Shown here piece by piece: positions 1-8,201 of a stretch of DNA of 64,000 nt. The stretch comes from Pseudomaricurvus hydrocarbonicus (GTDB lineage: Bacteria; Pseudomonadota; Gammaproteobacteria; Pseudomonadales; Cellvibrionaceae). Positions within the stretch are counted from its first letter, which is position 1; every line of letters begins with the position of its first letter. The DNA is taken from assembly GCF_011602365.1 (NCBI RefSeq), contig NZ_JAAONZ010000007.1, forward strand, positions 62,001-126,000. The letters run 5' to 3'. Both the position numbers and the translations under genes were made by a program. The notes below the pieces were generated by a model. It did not search any database and was not told the DNA's origin. It saw nothing but the letters and a program-made list of their open reading frames with translations.

Positions 1-2
1 AT

Positions 3-917
3 ATTGGTGAAGGCCTGGCGGGGCCCACCATCATTGCTTTTGGCAGTGACGCGCAGAAACAAAAATACCTGCCCGGCATTGTCGCCGGTACCGAGTTATG
101 GTGTCAGGGCTATTCCGAGCCGGGCGCCGGTTCCGATCTGGCCAATGTCAAAACCCGGGCCCGGTTTGATGAAGCCAAAGGCAAGTGGCTCATCAACGGA
201 CAAAAGGTTTGGACCTCGCTGGCTCATGAATCCGATTACTGTTTTGTGATTGCCCGTACCGATCCGGATTCCGTCGCTCATAAAGGCCTGGGCTTCTTTT
301 TGGTAAAAATGGCTCAACCGGGCGTTGAGGTGCGCGGTATCCAGCAGATCACCGGTACCAGTGAATTTAATGAAGTGTTCTTTGACAACGCCGAGTGCGA
401 CGCTGAAGACATTGTAGGTGAGCCGGGTGACGGCTGGAAAGTGGCCATGGGGCTATTGGGCTTTGAGCGCGGTGTGTCGACGCTGGGTCAGCAGATGCAA
501 TTTCAGAACGAACTGAACGCAGTCATCCGCGAAGCCAGGGCTAACGGTGCCGATCACAACCCGGTCATTCGTCAGCGCATTGCACGCGCTCACGCCGAAT
601 TGAAAATCATGCGCTACAACTCTATGCGCATGTTGTCCGGTCAGGGCGGCAGCGATGGCAGCCTGCAAAAGGAAGCGCTCATTTACAAACTGTTCTGGGC
701 CACCTGGCACCGCAGTCTGGGTGAGCTGGCCATGGACGTGCTGGGTCCTGACAGCCAGATTCTCGAAGACGGTCCCTACCAGCTGACTCGCCTGCAATCC
801 ATGTATCTGTTTGTGCGCTCGGACACCATTTACGGCGGTACCAACGAAATTCAGCGCAACATTATTGCTGAGCGTGGCCTGGGCATGCCGAAAGAACCCA
901 AGGTCGCCGTTCAGTAA
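3..917 (+). CDS. Acyl-CoA dehydrogenase, 5' end outside window
   Basis: The reading frame is open from base 3, so the N-terminal part lies upstream; 304 residues are visible. The protein should oxidise an acyl-CoA to the 2-enoyl-CoA with FAD. Seen: the middle-domain stretch GYSEPGAGSDLA, then NGQKVWTSLAH, and the C-terminal YGGTNEIQRNIIAERGLG, all standard acyl-CoA dehydrogenase signatures. It is followed by an SDR, a MaoC hydratase and a thiolase on the same strand, which together make a full beta-oxidation set. In actinobacterial and proteobacterial steroid degraders such dehydrogenases act on side-chain or ring C/D acyl-CoA intermediates; assigning this one to a steroid substrate is inference from the neighbours. 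The family call is secure, the substrate is not. Confidence 0.93.
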   Translation: MGEGLAGPTIIAFGSDAQKQKYLPGIVAGTELWCQGYSEPGAGSDLANVKTRARFDEAKGKWLINGQKVWTSLAHESDYCFVIARTDPDSVAHKGLGFFLVKMAQPGVEVRGIQQITGTSEFNEVFFDNAECDAEDIVGEPGDGWKVAMGLLGFERGVSTLGQQMQFQNELNAVIREARANGADHNPVIRQRIARAHAELKIMRYNSMRMLSGQGGSDGSLQKEALIYKLFWATWHRSLGELAMDVLGPDSQILEDGPYQLTRLQSMYLFVRSDTIYGGTNEIQRNIIAERGLGMPKEPKVAVQ

Positions 918-934
918 TTACGCTACTAAACACA

Positions 935-1040
935 CGTCATTGCGAGGAGGAACGCGACGCGGCAATCCATTATTGGCACTCTGTAGTTTAGAGATTGCCA
1001 AGCCATGGACTGCTTCGTGATTTCATTCCTTGCAATGACG
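935..1040. repeat. Interspersed palindromic repeat
   Basis: The outer arms are CGTCATTGC at the left end and GCAATGACG at the right end. Inner parts GCGGCAATCCAT and GATTGCCA also pair imperfectly. The unit begins 17 bases after the dehydrogenase stop and ends 23 bases before the SDR start. This CGTCATTGCGAGG type of imperfect hairpin is familiar as a dispersed, MITE-like or REP-like element in many bacterial genomes. Only one copy is seen here. It could act as an attenuator or mRNA-stability element between the two genes. Confidence 0.8.
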
Positions 1041-1063
1041 AATCAGAATAACTGGAGTACATA

Positions 1064-1855
1064 ATGGATATTCACAACCCCACTTACGTCGAAGGTCATG
1101 GCCTGTTAAAAGGCAAATCTGTACTGGTGACGGCTGCCGCCGGGGCTGGCATCGGTTATGCCGCGGCGTTGAAAGCCATCGAAGAGGGCTGTCGCGCACT
1201 GGTTGTCAGTGACATCCATGAGGGACGTTTAACCGACGCGGTCAACAGCCTGAAAGAAAAAACCGGGCTGCGGAATATTTACGGAAAAACCTGCAATGTG
1301 GCCGTCGAAGAAGACGTTCAGGCGCTGGTGAACTTCGCCGAAGACGCCCTGGGCGGCGTTGATGTGCTGATCAACAACGCCGGGCTCGGGACCAGCAAGT
1401 TATTGATTGAGATGGAAGACGCTGAGTGGATGAAAGTGCTCGACGTTACCCTCAACGGCACCATGCGCATGACCCGCTACATGATGAAAGTAATGAAAGC
1501 GCGCGGGCAGGGTGGGGTGATCGTCAACAACGCTTCGGTACTGGGTTGGCGCGCGCAAAAAGAACAGAGTCACTATGCCGCCGCCAAGGCGGGGGTGATG
1601 GCATTGACCCGCTGTGCGGCGTTGGAAGCGGCCGAGTTCGGTGTGCGCATCAATGCGGTATCGCCGTCACTGTGTGTGCACCCGATGCTGAAAAAATCCG
1701 CTCCCGAAGCTCTGTTGCAAGAGCTGGAAGGTCGAGAGGCCTACGGTCGCGGTGCCGAAGCCTGGGAAGTGGCCAACGTGATGATGTTCCTGGCCTCCGA
1801 TTACGCCAGCTACCTGACCGGCGAGAACATCGCCTGTTCCAGCCAACAAGCTTAA
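1064..1855 (+). CDS. SDR oxidoreductase, IpdF-like
   Basis: Short-chain dehydrogenase of 263 residues, expected to oxidise or reduce a hydroxyacyl-CoA or steroid-derived alcohol with NAD(P). Seen: a variant cofactor loop TAAAGAGIG at residues 23-31, NNAG at 104-107 and the catalytic triad Ser158, Tyr171, Lys175 (YAAAK). The C-terminus ends ...TGENIACSSQQA instead of the usual DGG motif; from memory, the mycobacterial IpdF group, which acts on hydroxylated HIP-CoA in steroid ring C/D breakdown, has a similar TGE..S.SSQ ending. A purine-rich ACTGGAG site lies about 9 bases before the ATG. It sits between an acyl-CoA dehydrogenase and a MaoC hydratase and is only 9 bases from the latter, so it is probably co-transcribed with it. 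Confidence 0.8.
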   Translation: MDIHNPTYVEGHGLLKGKSVLVTAAAGAGIGYAAALKAIEEGCRALVVSDIHEGRLTDAVNSLKEKTGLRNIYGKTCNVAVEEDVQALVNFAEDALGGVDVLINNAGLGTSKLLIEMEDAEWMKVLDVTLNGTMRMTRYMMKVMKARGQGGVIVNNASVLGWRAQKEQSHYAAAKAGVMALTRCAALEAAEFGVRINAVSPSLCVHPMLKKSAPEALLQELEGREAYGRGAEAWEVANVMMFLASDYASYLTGENIACSSQQA

Positions 1856-1864
1856 GGATCGAAC

Positions 1865-2329
1865 ATGACAACGGTATTCAACAGCCCGCACGAGCTTAAA
1901 GACGCGGTGGGCCAGAACCTGGGGGCCAGTGAATGGGTCAGCATTGAACAGGACCGCATCAACGGTTTTGCCGACGCCACCGACGATCACCAGTGGATTC
2001 ACGTCGATCCCGCACAGGCCAAAGATGGCCCGTTTGGTGACACCATTGCTCACGGCTACCTGACCCTGTCGCTGGTCAACCGCTTCCTGCCGGAAATCCT
2101 TGATGTGCAGGGCATTTCCATGGGCGTTAACTACGGCTGTGACAAGGTGCGTTTCCCCAGCCCGGTTAAAGTCAACTCGCGGGTGCGCGGGGTGGGTGAA
2201 CTGATCGCGGTGGAAGAGGTGAAAGGTGCAATTCAATCCACCGTGCGGGTGACGGTTGAAATCGAGGGCAGCGATCGCCCGGCTTGTGTGGTGGATACCA
2301 TCTCCCGTTATTTTCCCGCAGCGGGTTAA
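1865..2329 (+). CDS. MaoC-like enoyl-CoA hydratase
   Basis: A single hot-dog-fold protein of 154 residues. The stretch FADATDDHQWIHVD, with Asp and His placed as in the hydratase-2 motif, followed by GDTIAHGYLTLSLV, marks it as an (R)-specific enoyl-CoA hydratase/dehydratase. It would add water to the 2-enoyl-CoA made by the upstream acyl-CoA dehydrogenase. Length is normal for single-domain MaoC proteins such as PhaJ. The start is supported by AAGGATCG shortly before the ATG, and the gene follows the SDR after 9 bases. The steroid link is inferred from the neighbourhood. Confidence 0.88.
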   Translation: MTTVFNSPHELKDAVGQNLGASEWVSIEQDRINGFADATDDHQWIHVDPAQAKDGPFGDTIAHGYLTLSLVNRFLPEILDVQGISMGVNYGCDKVRFPSPVKVNSRVRGVGELIAVEEVKGAIQSTVRVTVEIEGSDRPACVVDTISRYFPAAG

Positions 2330-2352
2330 CTGAACCGATCAGCGTTGGCCAG

Positions 2353-2370
2353 CTAGTCCAAATTGACGTT
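2353..2370. promoter_or_regulatory. Degenerate GTCC half-site before thiolase
   Basis: CTAGTCC-AAAT-TGACGTT matches one arm of the GTCC-N4-GGAC palindrome found before other genes in this island but only weakly the other arm. It lies 86 bases before the thiolase start, farther than the 62-64 bases typical of the better sites. Low-confidence operator. Confidence 0.25.
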
Positions 2371-2455
2371 TCGGGCCAACGTTAAAATCTCAATAATTAT
2401 GTTGAATGAAATGGCCAGGATATGGCCCGTCAACGTTTAATCGAAGGAAGCCATT

Positions 2456-3658
2456 ATGCGCGAAGCCGTCATTGTCTCCACCGCCCGTACCGCACTGGGA
2501 AAATCTTTCCGCGGTGCTTTTAACGATACCGAAGCCCCCGCCCTGGGAGGCCACGTCGTGCAAGCCGCGGTGGCCAGAGCCGGTATCGACCCGGCCCTGG
2601 TGGACGACTGTATCTTCGGCGCCGCGGCGCAGCAGGGCACCCAGGCTTACAATCTGGGCCGTTTGTGCGCCGTGGCGGGCGGGCTGCCGGAGAGTACTGC
2701 CGGCATGGCCATTGAGCGCCAGTGTTCGTCAGGCTTGATGAGCATTGCCACCGCTGCCAAGAGCATCATGTGCAACGAATACGATGTGGCCGTCGCCGGT
2801 GGGGTGGAGTCCATCTCCCTGACGCAGAACAAGCACAAGAACAGCTATCGCAACGTCTCCAAAACTGTGACGGCGATTGATCCTACCGCCTACATTCCGA
2901 TGATTGAAACGGCGGAAATCGTGGCGGATCGCTACCACATCTCCCGCGAGCTTCAGGATCTCTATTCCCTGCAGAGCCAGCAACGCATCGCAGCCGCTCA
3001 GCAGGCAGGGGTGTTCGCTGACGAGATTGTGCCCATGACCGTCACCAAGGCACTGTTCAACAAGGAAACCAAAGAAACCACTTACCAGGAGGTCACGCTC
3101 AGCCAGGACGAGTGCAACCGTCCCGGTACGACCCTGGAAAGCCTGCAATCGCTGGAGCCGGTCTGGAAAGACGGCAACTGGGTTAAGCAGGGTCGGTTTA
3201 TTACCGCCGGCAACGCCTCCCAGTTGTCCGACGGCGCCAGCGCCTGTGTGTTGATGGACAGCAAACTGGCCGAACAGCAGGGCCTGGCGCCACTGGGGGC
3301 CTACCGCGGTCTGGCGGTGGCCGGTTGCAAAGCGGACGAAATGGGCATCGGACCGGTGTTTGCGATTCCCAAGTTACTGCAACGTCACGGTCTGACGGTC
3401 GACGACATTGGCCTGTGGGAACTGAACGAAGCCTTCGCCTCCCAGGTGGTCTACTGCCGCGATAAACTGGAGATCGACAACGACAAACTGAACGTCAACG
3501 GCGGGGCCATTGCTATCGGTCATCCGTTCGGCATGAGCGGTGCGCGCATGGTCGGCCACGTGCTGCTGGAAGGCAAGCGTCGCGGGGTGAAATACGCAGT
3601 GGTTACCATGTGCATCGGTGGCGGTATGGGAGCCGCCGGGCTGTTTGAAATTTTTTAA
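2456..3658 (+). CDS. Acetyl-CoA acyltransferase (thiolase)
   Basis: A 400-residue thiolase that should cleave a 3-ketoacyl-CoA with CoA. All catalytic elements are visible: Cys90 in [11 protein letters not shown] (acyl-enzyme nucleophile), His356 in [11 protein letters not shown], and Cys386 in the [14 protein letters not shown]-terminal motif. The length is typical of degradative thiolases. The start is set by AAGGAAG eight bases before the ATG. A 126-base gap separates it from the MaoC gene, so it may have its own promoter. It finishes the dehydrogenase-SDR-hydratase set and could correspond to FadA6 of HIP degradation, although ordinary FadA-type function cannot be excluded from sequence alone. 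Confidence 0.92.
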   Translation: MREAVIVSTARTALGKSFRGAFNDTEAPALGGHVVQAAVARAGIDPALVDDCIFGAAAQQGTQAYNLGRLCAVAGGLPESTAGMAIERQCSSGLMSIATAAKSIMCNEYDVAVAGGVESISLTQNKHKNSYRNVSKTVTAIDPTAYIPMIETAEIVADRYHISRELQDLYSLQSQQRIAAAQQAGVFADEIVPMTVTKALFNKETKETTYQEVTLSQDECNRPGTTLESLQSLEPVWKDGNWVKQGRFITAGNASQLSDGASACVLMDSKLAEQQGLAPLGAYRGLAVAGCKADEMGIGPVFAIPKLLQRHGLTVDDIGLWELNEAFASQVVYCRDKLEIDNDKLNVNGGAIAIGHPFGMSGARMVGHVLLEGKRRGVKYAVVTMCIGGGMGAAGLFEIF

Positions 3659-3710
3659 TCTAGCCCAAGGGCTAAAACTCTCTGCCCCGATGGTATTTTA
3701 TTGGGATTGT

Positions 3711-3747
3711 GCGGTTGTCGATCTTCGGATGGGCAGCCGCTTTTTTT
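3711..3747 (+). terminator. Rho-independent terminator after thiolase
   Basis: GCGGTTG pairs with CAGCCGC (one wobble) around a long loop and is followed by seven T. A smaller hairpin, TAGCCC-AA-GGGCTA, sits directly after the thiolase stop. The terminator closes the first plus-strand set. Confidence 0.65.
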
Positions 3748-3873
3748 GTCTGTGAGTTGTGCGTTTTGGGGCTGTATTTTAGGGTACATTCACCATTGAT
3801 GTTATTTGGGGCAGTCACTGTTATCTGGGATAGTCACAGCCCAGGTGACCGGCACACACACTAGTAGTTTGTG

Positions 3874-4188
3874 TCAGCCGTTGATCCATACAGTGGCAGT
3901 CCCGGCCAACAATATTCCCCTGTCGTCATGTTCCAACCAAATATCACAGTCCGCCACAGAACGCGCGTCGATCGTGCGCAATGCGGTGATGGTGCCTCTG
4001 GCAACGACTCGCTCCCCATCCAGCACGACCTGGGGAAAGGTCATGACCAGGCGTTGAATGCATTCAGGCCCCATCCACGCGTGCAGCATATTGACCATGT
4101 AGCTTAGGCCCAGCGGTCCCTGATTGATGGTGCGTTTGCCGAGTCCCAGGGGCAGGGCGTCGATGGCTATCCGTGATTTTTTACCCAT
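3874..4188 (-). pseudogene. MaoC-like hot-dog fragment, N-terminus missing
   Basis: The 104-residue frame resembles only the second half of a MaoC/FAS1-like dehydratase domain: KRTINQGPLGLSYMVNML, LHAWMGPE, then a strand-rich end with GERVVARGTITALR and LAGTATVWING. The N-terminal half, which normally carries the Asp/His hydratase motif, is absent; an in-frame stop lies five codons before the ATG. It abuts the fragment of an unrelated hydrolase on the other strand. I read it as a decayed gene, though a short expressed hot-dog protein is possible. Confidence 0.5.
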
Positions 4189-4357
4189 GCTGCTCTCGCT
4201 CTACCACAACACCGGGGTGACTCATGAGTTGGCCTGGGTGCCGGGCTTTGGTCATTTCTACCCGGCGGCGGTACCCAGTCTCTCTGCCGACGGCCGCAAG
4301 CTGTCGGTGGATGCGCGCATTGACGAATTTTTGCAGCGGCTGGTGGGCGCCCCCTGA
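4187..4357 (+). pseudogene. C-terminal remnant of an alpha/beta hydrolase
   Basis: The last 56 residues of this frame read like the end of an alpha/beta-hydrolase: the VPGFGHFYP stretch carries the expected catalytic His, followed by a helix ending RIDEFLQRL. Nothing recognisable as the nucleophile elbow lies upstream in the frame. The fragment joins the truncated hot-dog gene at about 4187, consistent with a deletion junction that fused the ends of two convergently decaying genes. Weak but specific-looking similarity. Confidence 0.4.
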
Positions 4358-4381
4358 GCCGTGGGTGTCTTTGGGTTGGCC

Positions 4382-4834
4382 TCAGACCAGGGCTTCGGCA
4401 CGGGCTTTGAGTTGCCGGGCAACGTCGTCAAACCCCTGTTTGATCCAGGCGCCGTGGTTTTTCATCACCGCTTTGGTAAACAGGCCGGAAAAACGGTCGG
4501 TGGTGTAGTAGCGGGTCTTGCCGTCGGGCAGGGTTTCCAGGTACTGGTCGCGACGGGCGCCCAGCAGCCAGGGGTGCAGCCATTTCATGCCCCAGGACAG
4601 ACGCTTTTGCGGTTCCCAGCAGAGCAGGTACTCGCGCTGCATCATCAGCTCGCCCGAGCCATCGGGTTTGGGCAGGTACAAATCAACTTTCTCGTGCAAT
4701 TGCATACTGGATTCGACTCGCACCGTGTAGGGGTTCCAGTCGCCGTAGCGTTCCAGGTCGGTGAGCACTTGCCAGACCAGGCTGGCGGGGGCGTCGATGT
4801 CGACGCTGATGGAGGTCACAATGTCCTTGGCCAT
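4382..4834 (-). CDS. SRPBCC (START-like) domain protein
   Basis: A 150-residue protein with the SRPBCC/polyketide-cyclase helix-grip pattern: SISVDIDAPASLVWQVLTDL at the N-terminus, then ERYGDWNPY, and a long C-terminal helix AVMKNHGAWIKQGFDDVARQL. Such proteins bind hydrophobic ligands in a deep pocket and may act as cyclases, carriers or hydrolases. The start was placed at MAKDIV because the 37 residues upstream are low-complexity and outside the fold. It is last in a minus-strand operon, 67 bases after an SDR, next to sulfotransferase and DUF1214 genes. A role in binding a steroid or terpenoid intermediate is inference only. Confidence 0.8.
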   Translation of the reverse strand: MAKDIVTSISVDIDAPASLVWQVLTDLERYGDWNPYTVRVESSMQLHEKVDLYLPKPDGSGELMMQREYLLCWEPQKRLSWGMKWLHPWLLGARRDQYLETLPDGKTRYYTTDRFSGLFTKAVMKNHGAWIKQGFDDVARQLKARAEALV

Positions 4835-4901
4835 ATTGAGTCTCGTGATGAATGTTGAATGATGAATAAGGGCAGCCGATGCCCATGTCCGCGCAGCTCG
4901 T

Positions 4902-5705
4902 TCAAAGCGGCAAGAAATCCCCGCCGTTGACATCAAGGCTGGCACCGGTAATGGCCGAGGCGTAGTCCGAGGCGAGAAACAGGGCCGCGCGCGCGCATTC
5001 GTCGTCGGTACAGATACGCTTAAGCGCCATGTTTGTCGCCAGGGCGTCGATCAGATTCTGTTCCGGAATGCCTTGTTCTGCGGCGGTGTGTTGGACGTAA
5101 CTTTTTACCGGCTCACCCCACATCCAGCCCATGTGCGCGTTGTTGACTCGAATACCGTAAGCGCCCAGTTCCCGGGCCAGGTATTTACTGGCGACGGCCA
5201 GCCCACCTTTGGAGGCGGCGTATCCGGATTCGCCGCCGATGTCCAGCACCGCCGGTTGGCGGGTGGCCTGGGTATTGATCATGACAATGGCCCCTTGTTG
5301 CTGGGCTTTCATGGTGGCAATGACGGCCTGGGTCATGTTCATGGTGCCGATCAAATTGGTGTCGAGGACTTTGCGCCAGAGTTCCATATCGGCGTGTTCA
5401 ATAGCCTCGAATTCGCCATGGTAGTAGGCGCTGTTGATGAGGGCATCGATGCGCCCAAAGGTGTCGACGGTCTGTTTCACCAGATCATCGCACTGGTTGC
5501 GATCGCAAATATCGGTGACTACCTTAAGGGTCTGGCAGTCACTGTTGAGGGCCCGGATCTGGGCCTCGGCAGCGTCCAGTTTGGCGGCGGTGCGGGCGGC
5601 CAGAACCACGCCGCGGGCGCCTTCTTGAGCGGCGTGCAGCGCCAGTTTAACTCCGAGGCCAGGGCCGATGCCCGATATAATAATTACCTTGTTACGCAAT
5701 AACAT
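4902..5705 (-). CDS. SDR family oxidoreductase
   Basis: A 267-residue short-chain dehydrogenase with cofactor loop SGIGPGLG near residues 12-19, an INSAYY stretch in place of the usual NNAG, and the active-site YAASK. The C-terminus LDVNGGD is standard for classical SDRs. The ATG overlaps the stop of the upstream sulfotransferase by one base (TGATG), so translation is likely coupled. A GTG one codon earlier is a less likely start. The NNAG variation is a little unusual and could affect the substrate loop. The substrate is unknown; the operon context suggests a hydroxylated cyclic compound. Confidence 0.85.
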   Translation of the reverse strand: MLLRNKVIIISGIGPGLGVKLALHAAQEGARGVVLAARTAAKLDAAEAQIRALNSDCQTLKVVTDICDRNQCDDLVKQTVDTFGRIDALINSAYYHGEFEAIEHADMELWRKVLDTNLIGTMNMTQAVIATMKAQQQGAIVMINTQATRQPAVLDIGGESGYAASKGGLAVASKYLARELGAYGIRVNNAHMGWMWGEPVKSYVQHTAAEQGIPEQNLIDALATNMALKRICTDDECARAALFLASDYASAITGASLDVNGGDFLPL

Positions 5706-6883
5706 CACACTTTCTCCGGGTGAATGTAAGTGTCGCGGTAGGCGCGGTAATCGCGATCCATTTGAGGTTCACTCAAGCCAAATTGCGCCAGGCTGTAATG
5801 GTGGGGCGCGCGTTGGTCACGGTGGTTACGCGCGCGCCAATTTTCAATGTTGGTACGGGTCTCGGCGGTCAGGGGCATGTCGGCAAACTGGTAAATGGCC
5901 TCGATTACCGCCAGCGGCCGCTCGACGGTGTCGATAAAGCGCACGTCCAAAAACCGATCCCCATGCTGGCGCTGGCGAAATTCCAGGGTCTTGTGCAGAC
6001 CCGCTGCCATTTTGCGATGCCACTGTTCGCCCACCGCCAAGGGGTCGGCCTGGTCACTGCCCAGTTGCCACAGGTGATGGATAAAGCTTGCCAGTGACGG
6101 AATAGTCTGCAGCGGATCACGATGAGTTTGTATCACCTGCGCGTCGGGAAACTCGGCAAACAGCGAGTCGATACAGTGGATATGGTGGGGCGATTTCAAC
6201 ACCCAGCGACGGGCGCTGTGGCCGCGCTGTTTTTTTTGCCACTGCAGAAACTGCAGCAGTTGCTTCAGATAGCGGTAGCCGGGGCTTTGATCTTGTTGTT
6301 CGAGCCATGCGCCGAAGCCGGGGACATTGGCCATGGCTTCGGGGTTGGTGCTGAAGAACGACTGCTCCAGCAGCGTGATCTCCTCGTCGGCGGCCTCGGC
6401 TTCCAGCGGGTGTATGGCGGCCAACTCCGGGACGGTGTCGAGCATCATCTGCACCTGGGCCCGGGCGGCGTCGATGCGCGGATCCTCAGGCTGACTAAAG
6501 TCAATGTCTTCCAGTGGCACCGGGTACAGCGTTTCCCAGTACATGGCCGAGTAAAAGCGCGGGTCCGTTGCCAGCATGCGCTGCAGCAGGGTGGTGCCGG
6601 TACGCGGCAGGCCAACAATCACCAGCGGCGGCTCAATCACTTCGTCGAGAATTTGCGGGTACTGTTTGAGGTAGTGGGCAAAGCGCAACCGGGTTTTCAG
6701 AATCGTAAGGATACGCTGATACTGGCTGTCACGGCCGATGTCATTCAGATTGGCTTCTGTATTCAGGGACCACAACAAACGCTGGCAGGCCTCACGAAAA
6801 CTGTCGTCACCAAAATCACTTAACCCGGTTTGCTGCTGCGCGTCCAGCAGCAGGGTCGGGAGTTCCAGTCGGGGGTTGCTCAT
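5705..6883 (-). CDS. Sulfotransferase family protein
   Basis: A 392-residue cytosolic sulfotransferase-like protein (Sulfotransfer_3 type). The 5'-phosphosulfate loop GLPRTGTTLLQRML and the 3'-phosphate region VIQTHRDPLQTIPS are both present, so PAPS binding is plausible. The family moves sulfate from PAPS to hydroxyl groups, but homologues in steroid- and terpene-degradation clusters have uncertain roles. The start at MSNPRLELP overlaps the upstream DUF1214 gene by four bases (ATGA), and the stop overlaps the SDR start, so three genes are tightly coupled. Thirty-five earlier in-frame residues look like read-through of the upstream gene and were excluded. Confidence 0.85.
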   Translation of the reverse strand: MSNPRLELPTLLLDAQQQTGLSDFGDDSFREACQRLLWSLNTEANLNDIGRDSQYQRILTILKTRLRFAHYLKQYPQILDEVIEPPLVIVGLPRTGTTLLQRMLATDPRFYSAMYWETLYPVPLEDIDFSQPEDPRIDAARAQVQMMLDTVPELAAIHPLEAEAADEEITLLEQSFFSTNPEAMANVPGFGAWLEQQDQSPGYRYLKQLLQFLQWQKKQRGHSARRWVLKSPHHIHCIDSLFAEFPDAQVIQTHRDPLQTIPSLASFIHHLWQLGSDQADPLAVGEQWHRKMAAGLHKTLEFRQRQHGDRFLDVRFIDTVERPLAVIEAIYQFADMPLTAETRTNIENWRARNHRDQRAPHHYSLAQFGLSEPQMDRDYRAYRDTYIHPEKV

Positions 6884-8037
6884 AAAGTTGCTCCCGCCGT
6901 GGCGGACTGGTCGGCCAGCCATTGCTGCAACTTCACCACCCGGGTGGTGGGGTGGCACTGCTGCTCGGCACCGACCCAGCGAAAACACAGGGTGCCCTGG
7001 GTATAGCCGGCGGTGGTGAGCCAGTTGCGGTGCTGCGGATCGCGATGGGCGAGAATCAATTGCACACTGCCGTCCGCATGGTAGTGGGCGGTGTGTTTGT
7101 TGATGCAGATGCGGTGGTAGCGGTAGTCGAGTGATTCCATCCAGTAATTGTTGATCTGCAGGTTCCAGGTATCGCAGTCGGGCACTTGCGCCACATCAAC
7201 TACCAGTGCCTCGTCCTCGGCCAGCGCCCAGTGACTGTGGTAATAAAAAATGTTCGGGTCGCCGCCAACAGACTGGCACTCAGCCTGGTTGGCCGCTGGT
7301 AACAGGTTGCTGTGGGGCAGGTAGCTTGCGGCCCAGTCGGCAAACAGACGAGCGGTGCCGTCGACAAAGTGGGCCGCATCCAGCAGGCCTCGGGCCAGCG
7401 TGGCCGCTTGCAGGGGGGGCGGTGCACTATCGCCGTCCAGTCGCTGCAGGGTTAACTCGGCGGCGCGCTCCTGCTGCCGGTCGTGAAAGGTATGCCGCAC
7501 CACCAATGCGTTGCTGTCCGCCTCCATAGGCAACCAGTGGCTGTGGGGCAGTAATTGTTGGGGTCTATCGCGGCTGACAATGATTTCAAACTGGCCCTGT
7601 TCATCGGGTGACAGTTGATTGCTGTCGAGAAAGCCGGTTTCAATCATGCTGCCGTCGCTTTCATAACCGCCTTTTTGCGTGCGAAAGCTCAGATAGTGCA
7701 CCGTGTTGCGCTGGCCGCGTATGCGGTATTCATATTGTCCGTTAAGACGGGCGGATTGATAGAGATTGTCCGGGTTGTCGGCACCGATTTTGGCGGTCTC
7801 GTGAGACGGTTTAAAAAAGCCGGGAAATTGCGGATCGGAAAATTCTACGTGCATTTCCAGGCCGATGCGCAGTAATCGCGTCAGGTAGCGAAACCCCTCG
7901 GCACGGGTGGCAGCGTCGGTTGGGGCTTCCGGTCGCAGAATTTGCTGACCGGCCTGTTTCAGGGTGTCACAGAACTGATTCCACAGTTCGCCCGAAATGA
8001 TGTCCCCGTCGGTGACGGGGTGCTGGGTGTGCGGCAT
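6880..8037 (-). CDS. DUF1214 domain protein
   Basis: A 385-residue protein matching the DUF1214 type. An N-terminal helical part is followed by a beta-rich C-terminal domain with DTWNLQINNYWMESLDY and YHADGSVQLILAHRDP, both typical of DUF1214. The function of this family is not established. It is the first gene of a four-gene minus-strand operon, overlapping the sulfotransferase by four bases. No signal peptide is visible, so it should be cytoplasmic. DUF1214 plus sulfotransferase is a pairing I recall from other catabolic clusters, which suggests a shared substrate, but that is inference. Confidence 0.8.
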   Translation of the reverse strand: MPHTQHPVTDGDIISGELWNQFCDTLKQAGQQILRPEAPTDAATRAEGFRYLTRLLRIGLEMHVEFSDPQFPGFFKPSHETAKIGADNPDNLYQSARLNGQYEYRIRGQRNTVHYLSFRTQKGGYESDGSMIETGFLDSNQLSPDEQGQFEIIVSRDRPQQLLPHSHWLPMEADSNALVVRHTFHDRQQERAAELTLQRLDGDSAPPPLQAATLARGLLDAAHFVDGTARLFADWAASYLPHSNLLPAANQAECQSVGGDPNIFYYHSHWALAEDEALVVDVAQVPDCDTWNLQINNYWMESLDYRYHRICINKHTAHYHADGSVQLILAHRDPQHRNWLTTAGYTQGTLCFRWVGAEQQCHPTTRVVKLQQWLADQSATAGATL

Positions 8038-8098
8038 GGTGTTTCCCCTTGCGTTTATTGTTATTCACAACAGTGTGCTGGGGAAACACCATGGACGC

Positions 8099-8116
8099 AT
8101 GGTCCAAATGTAGGAG
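8099..8116. promoter_or_regulatory. Degenerate copy of the steroid-cluster palindrome
   Basis: Read on the minus strand this is CTCCTAC-ATTT-GGACCAT. Only the promoter-proximal arm resembles ATCGTCC-N4-GGACGAT. It lies 62 bases before the DUF1214 start, nearly the spacing of the better copies before KshA and KstD. Confidence 0.3.
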
Positions 8117-8201
8117 GCTTAGCGTGTAAAATCGTTGCTGAAGAATTTGACTAGGCCAGCTGTTTCTTCATCTGTTTTTATTCAACAGCGCTGCGAGTGG
8201 G

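Noticed and set aside
5073-5702. 209-residue frame antisense to the SDR
   Set aside because: The SDR on the minus strand has full active-site motifs; this frame is Gly/Val-rich shadow sequence.
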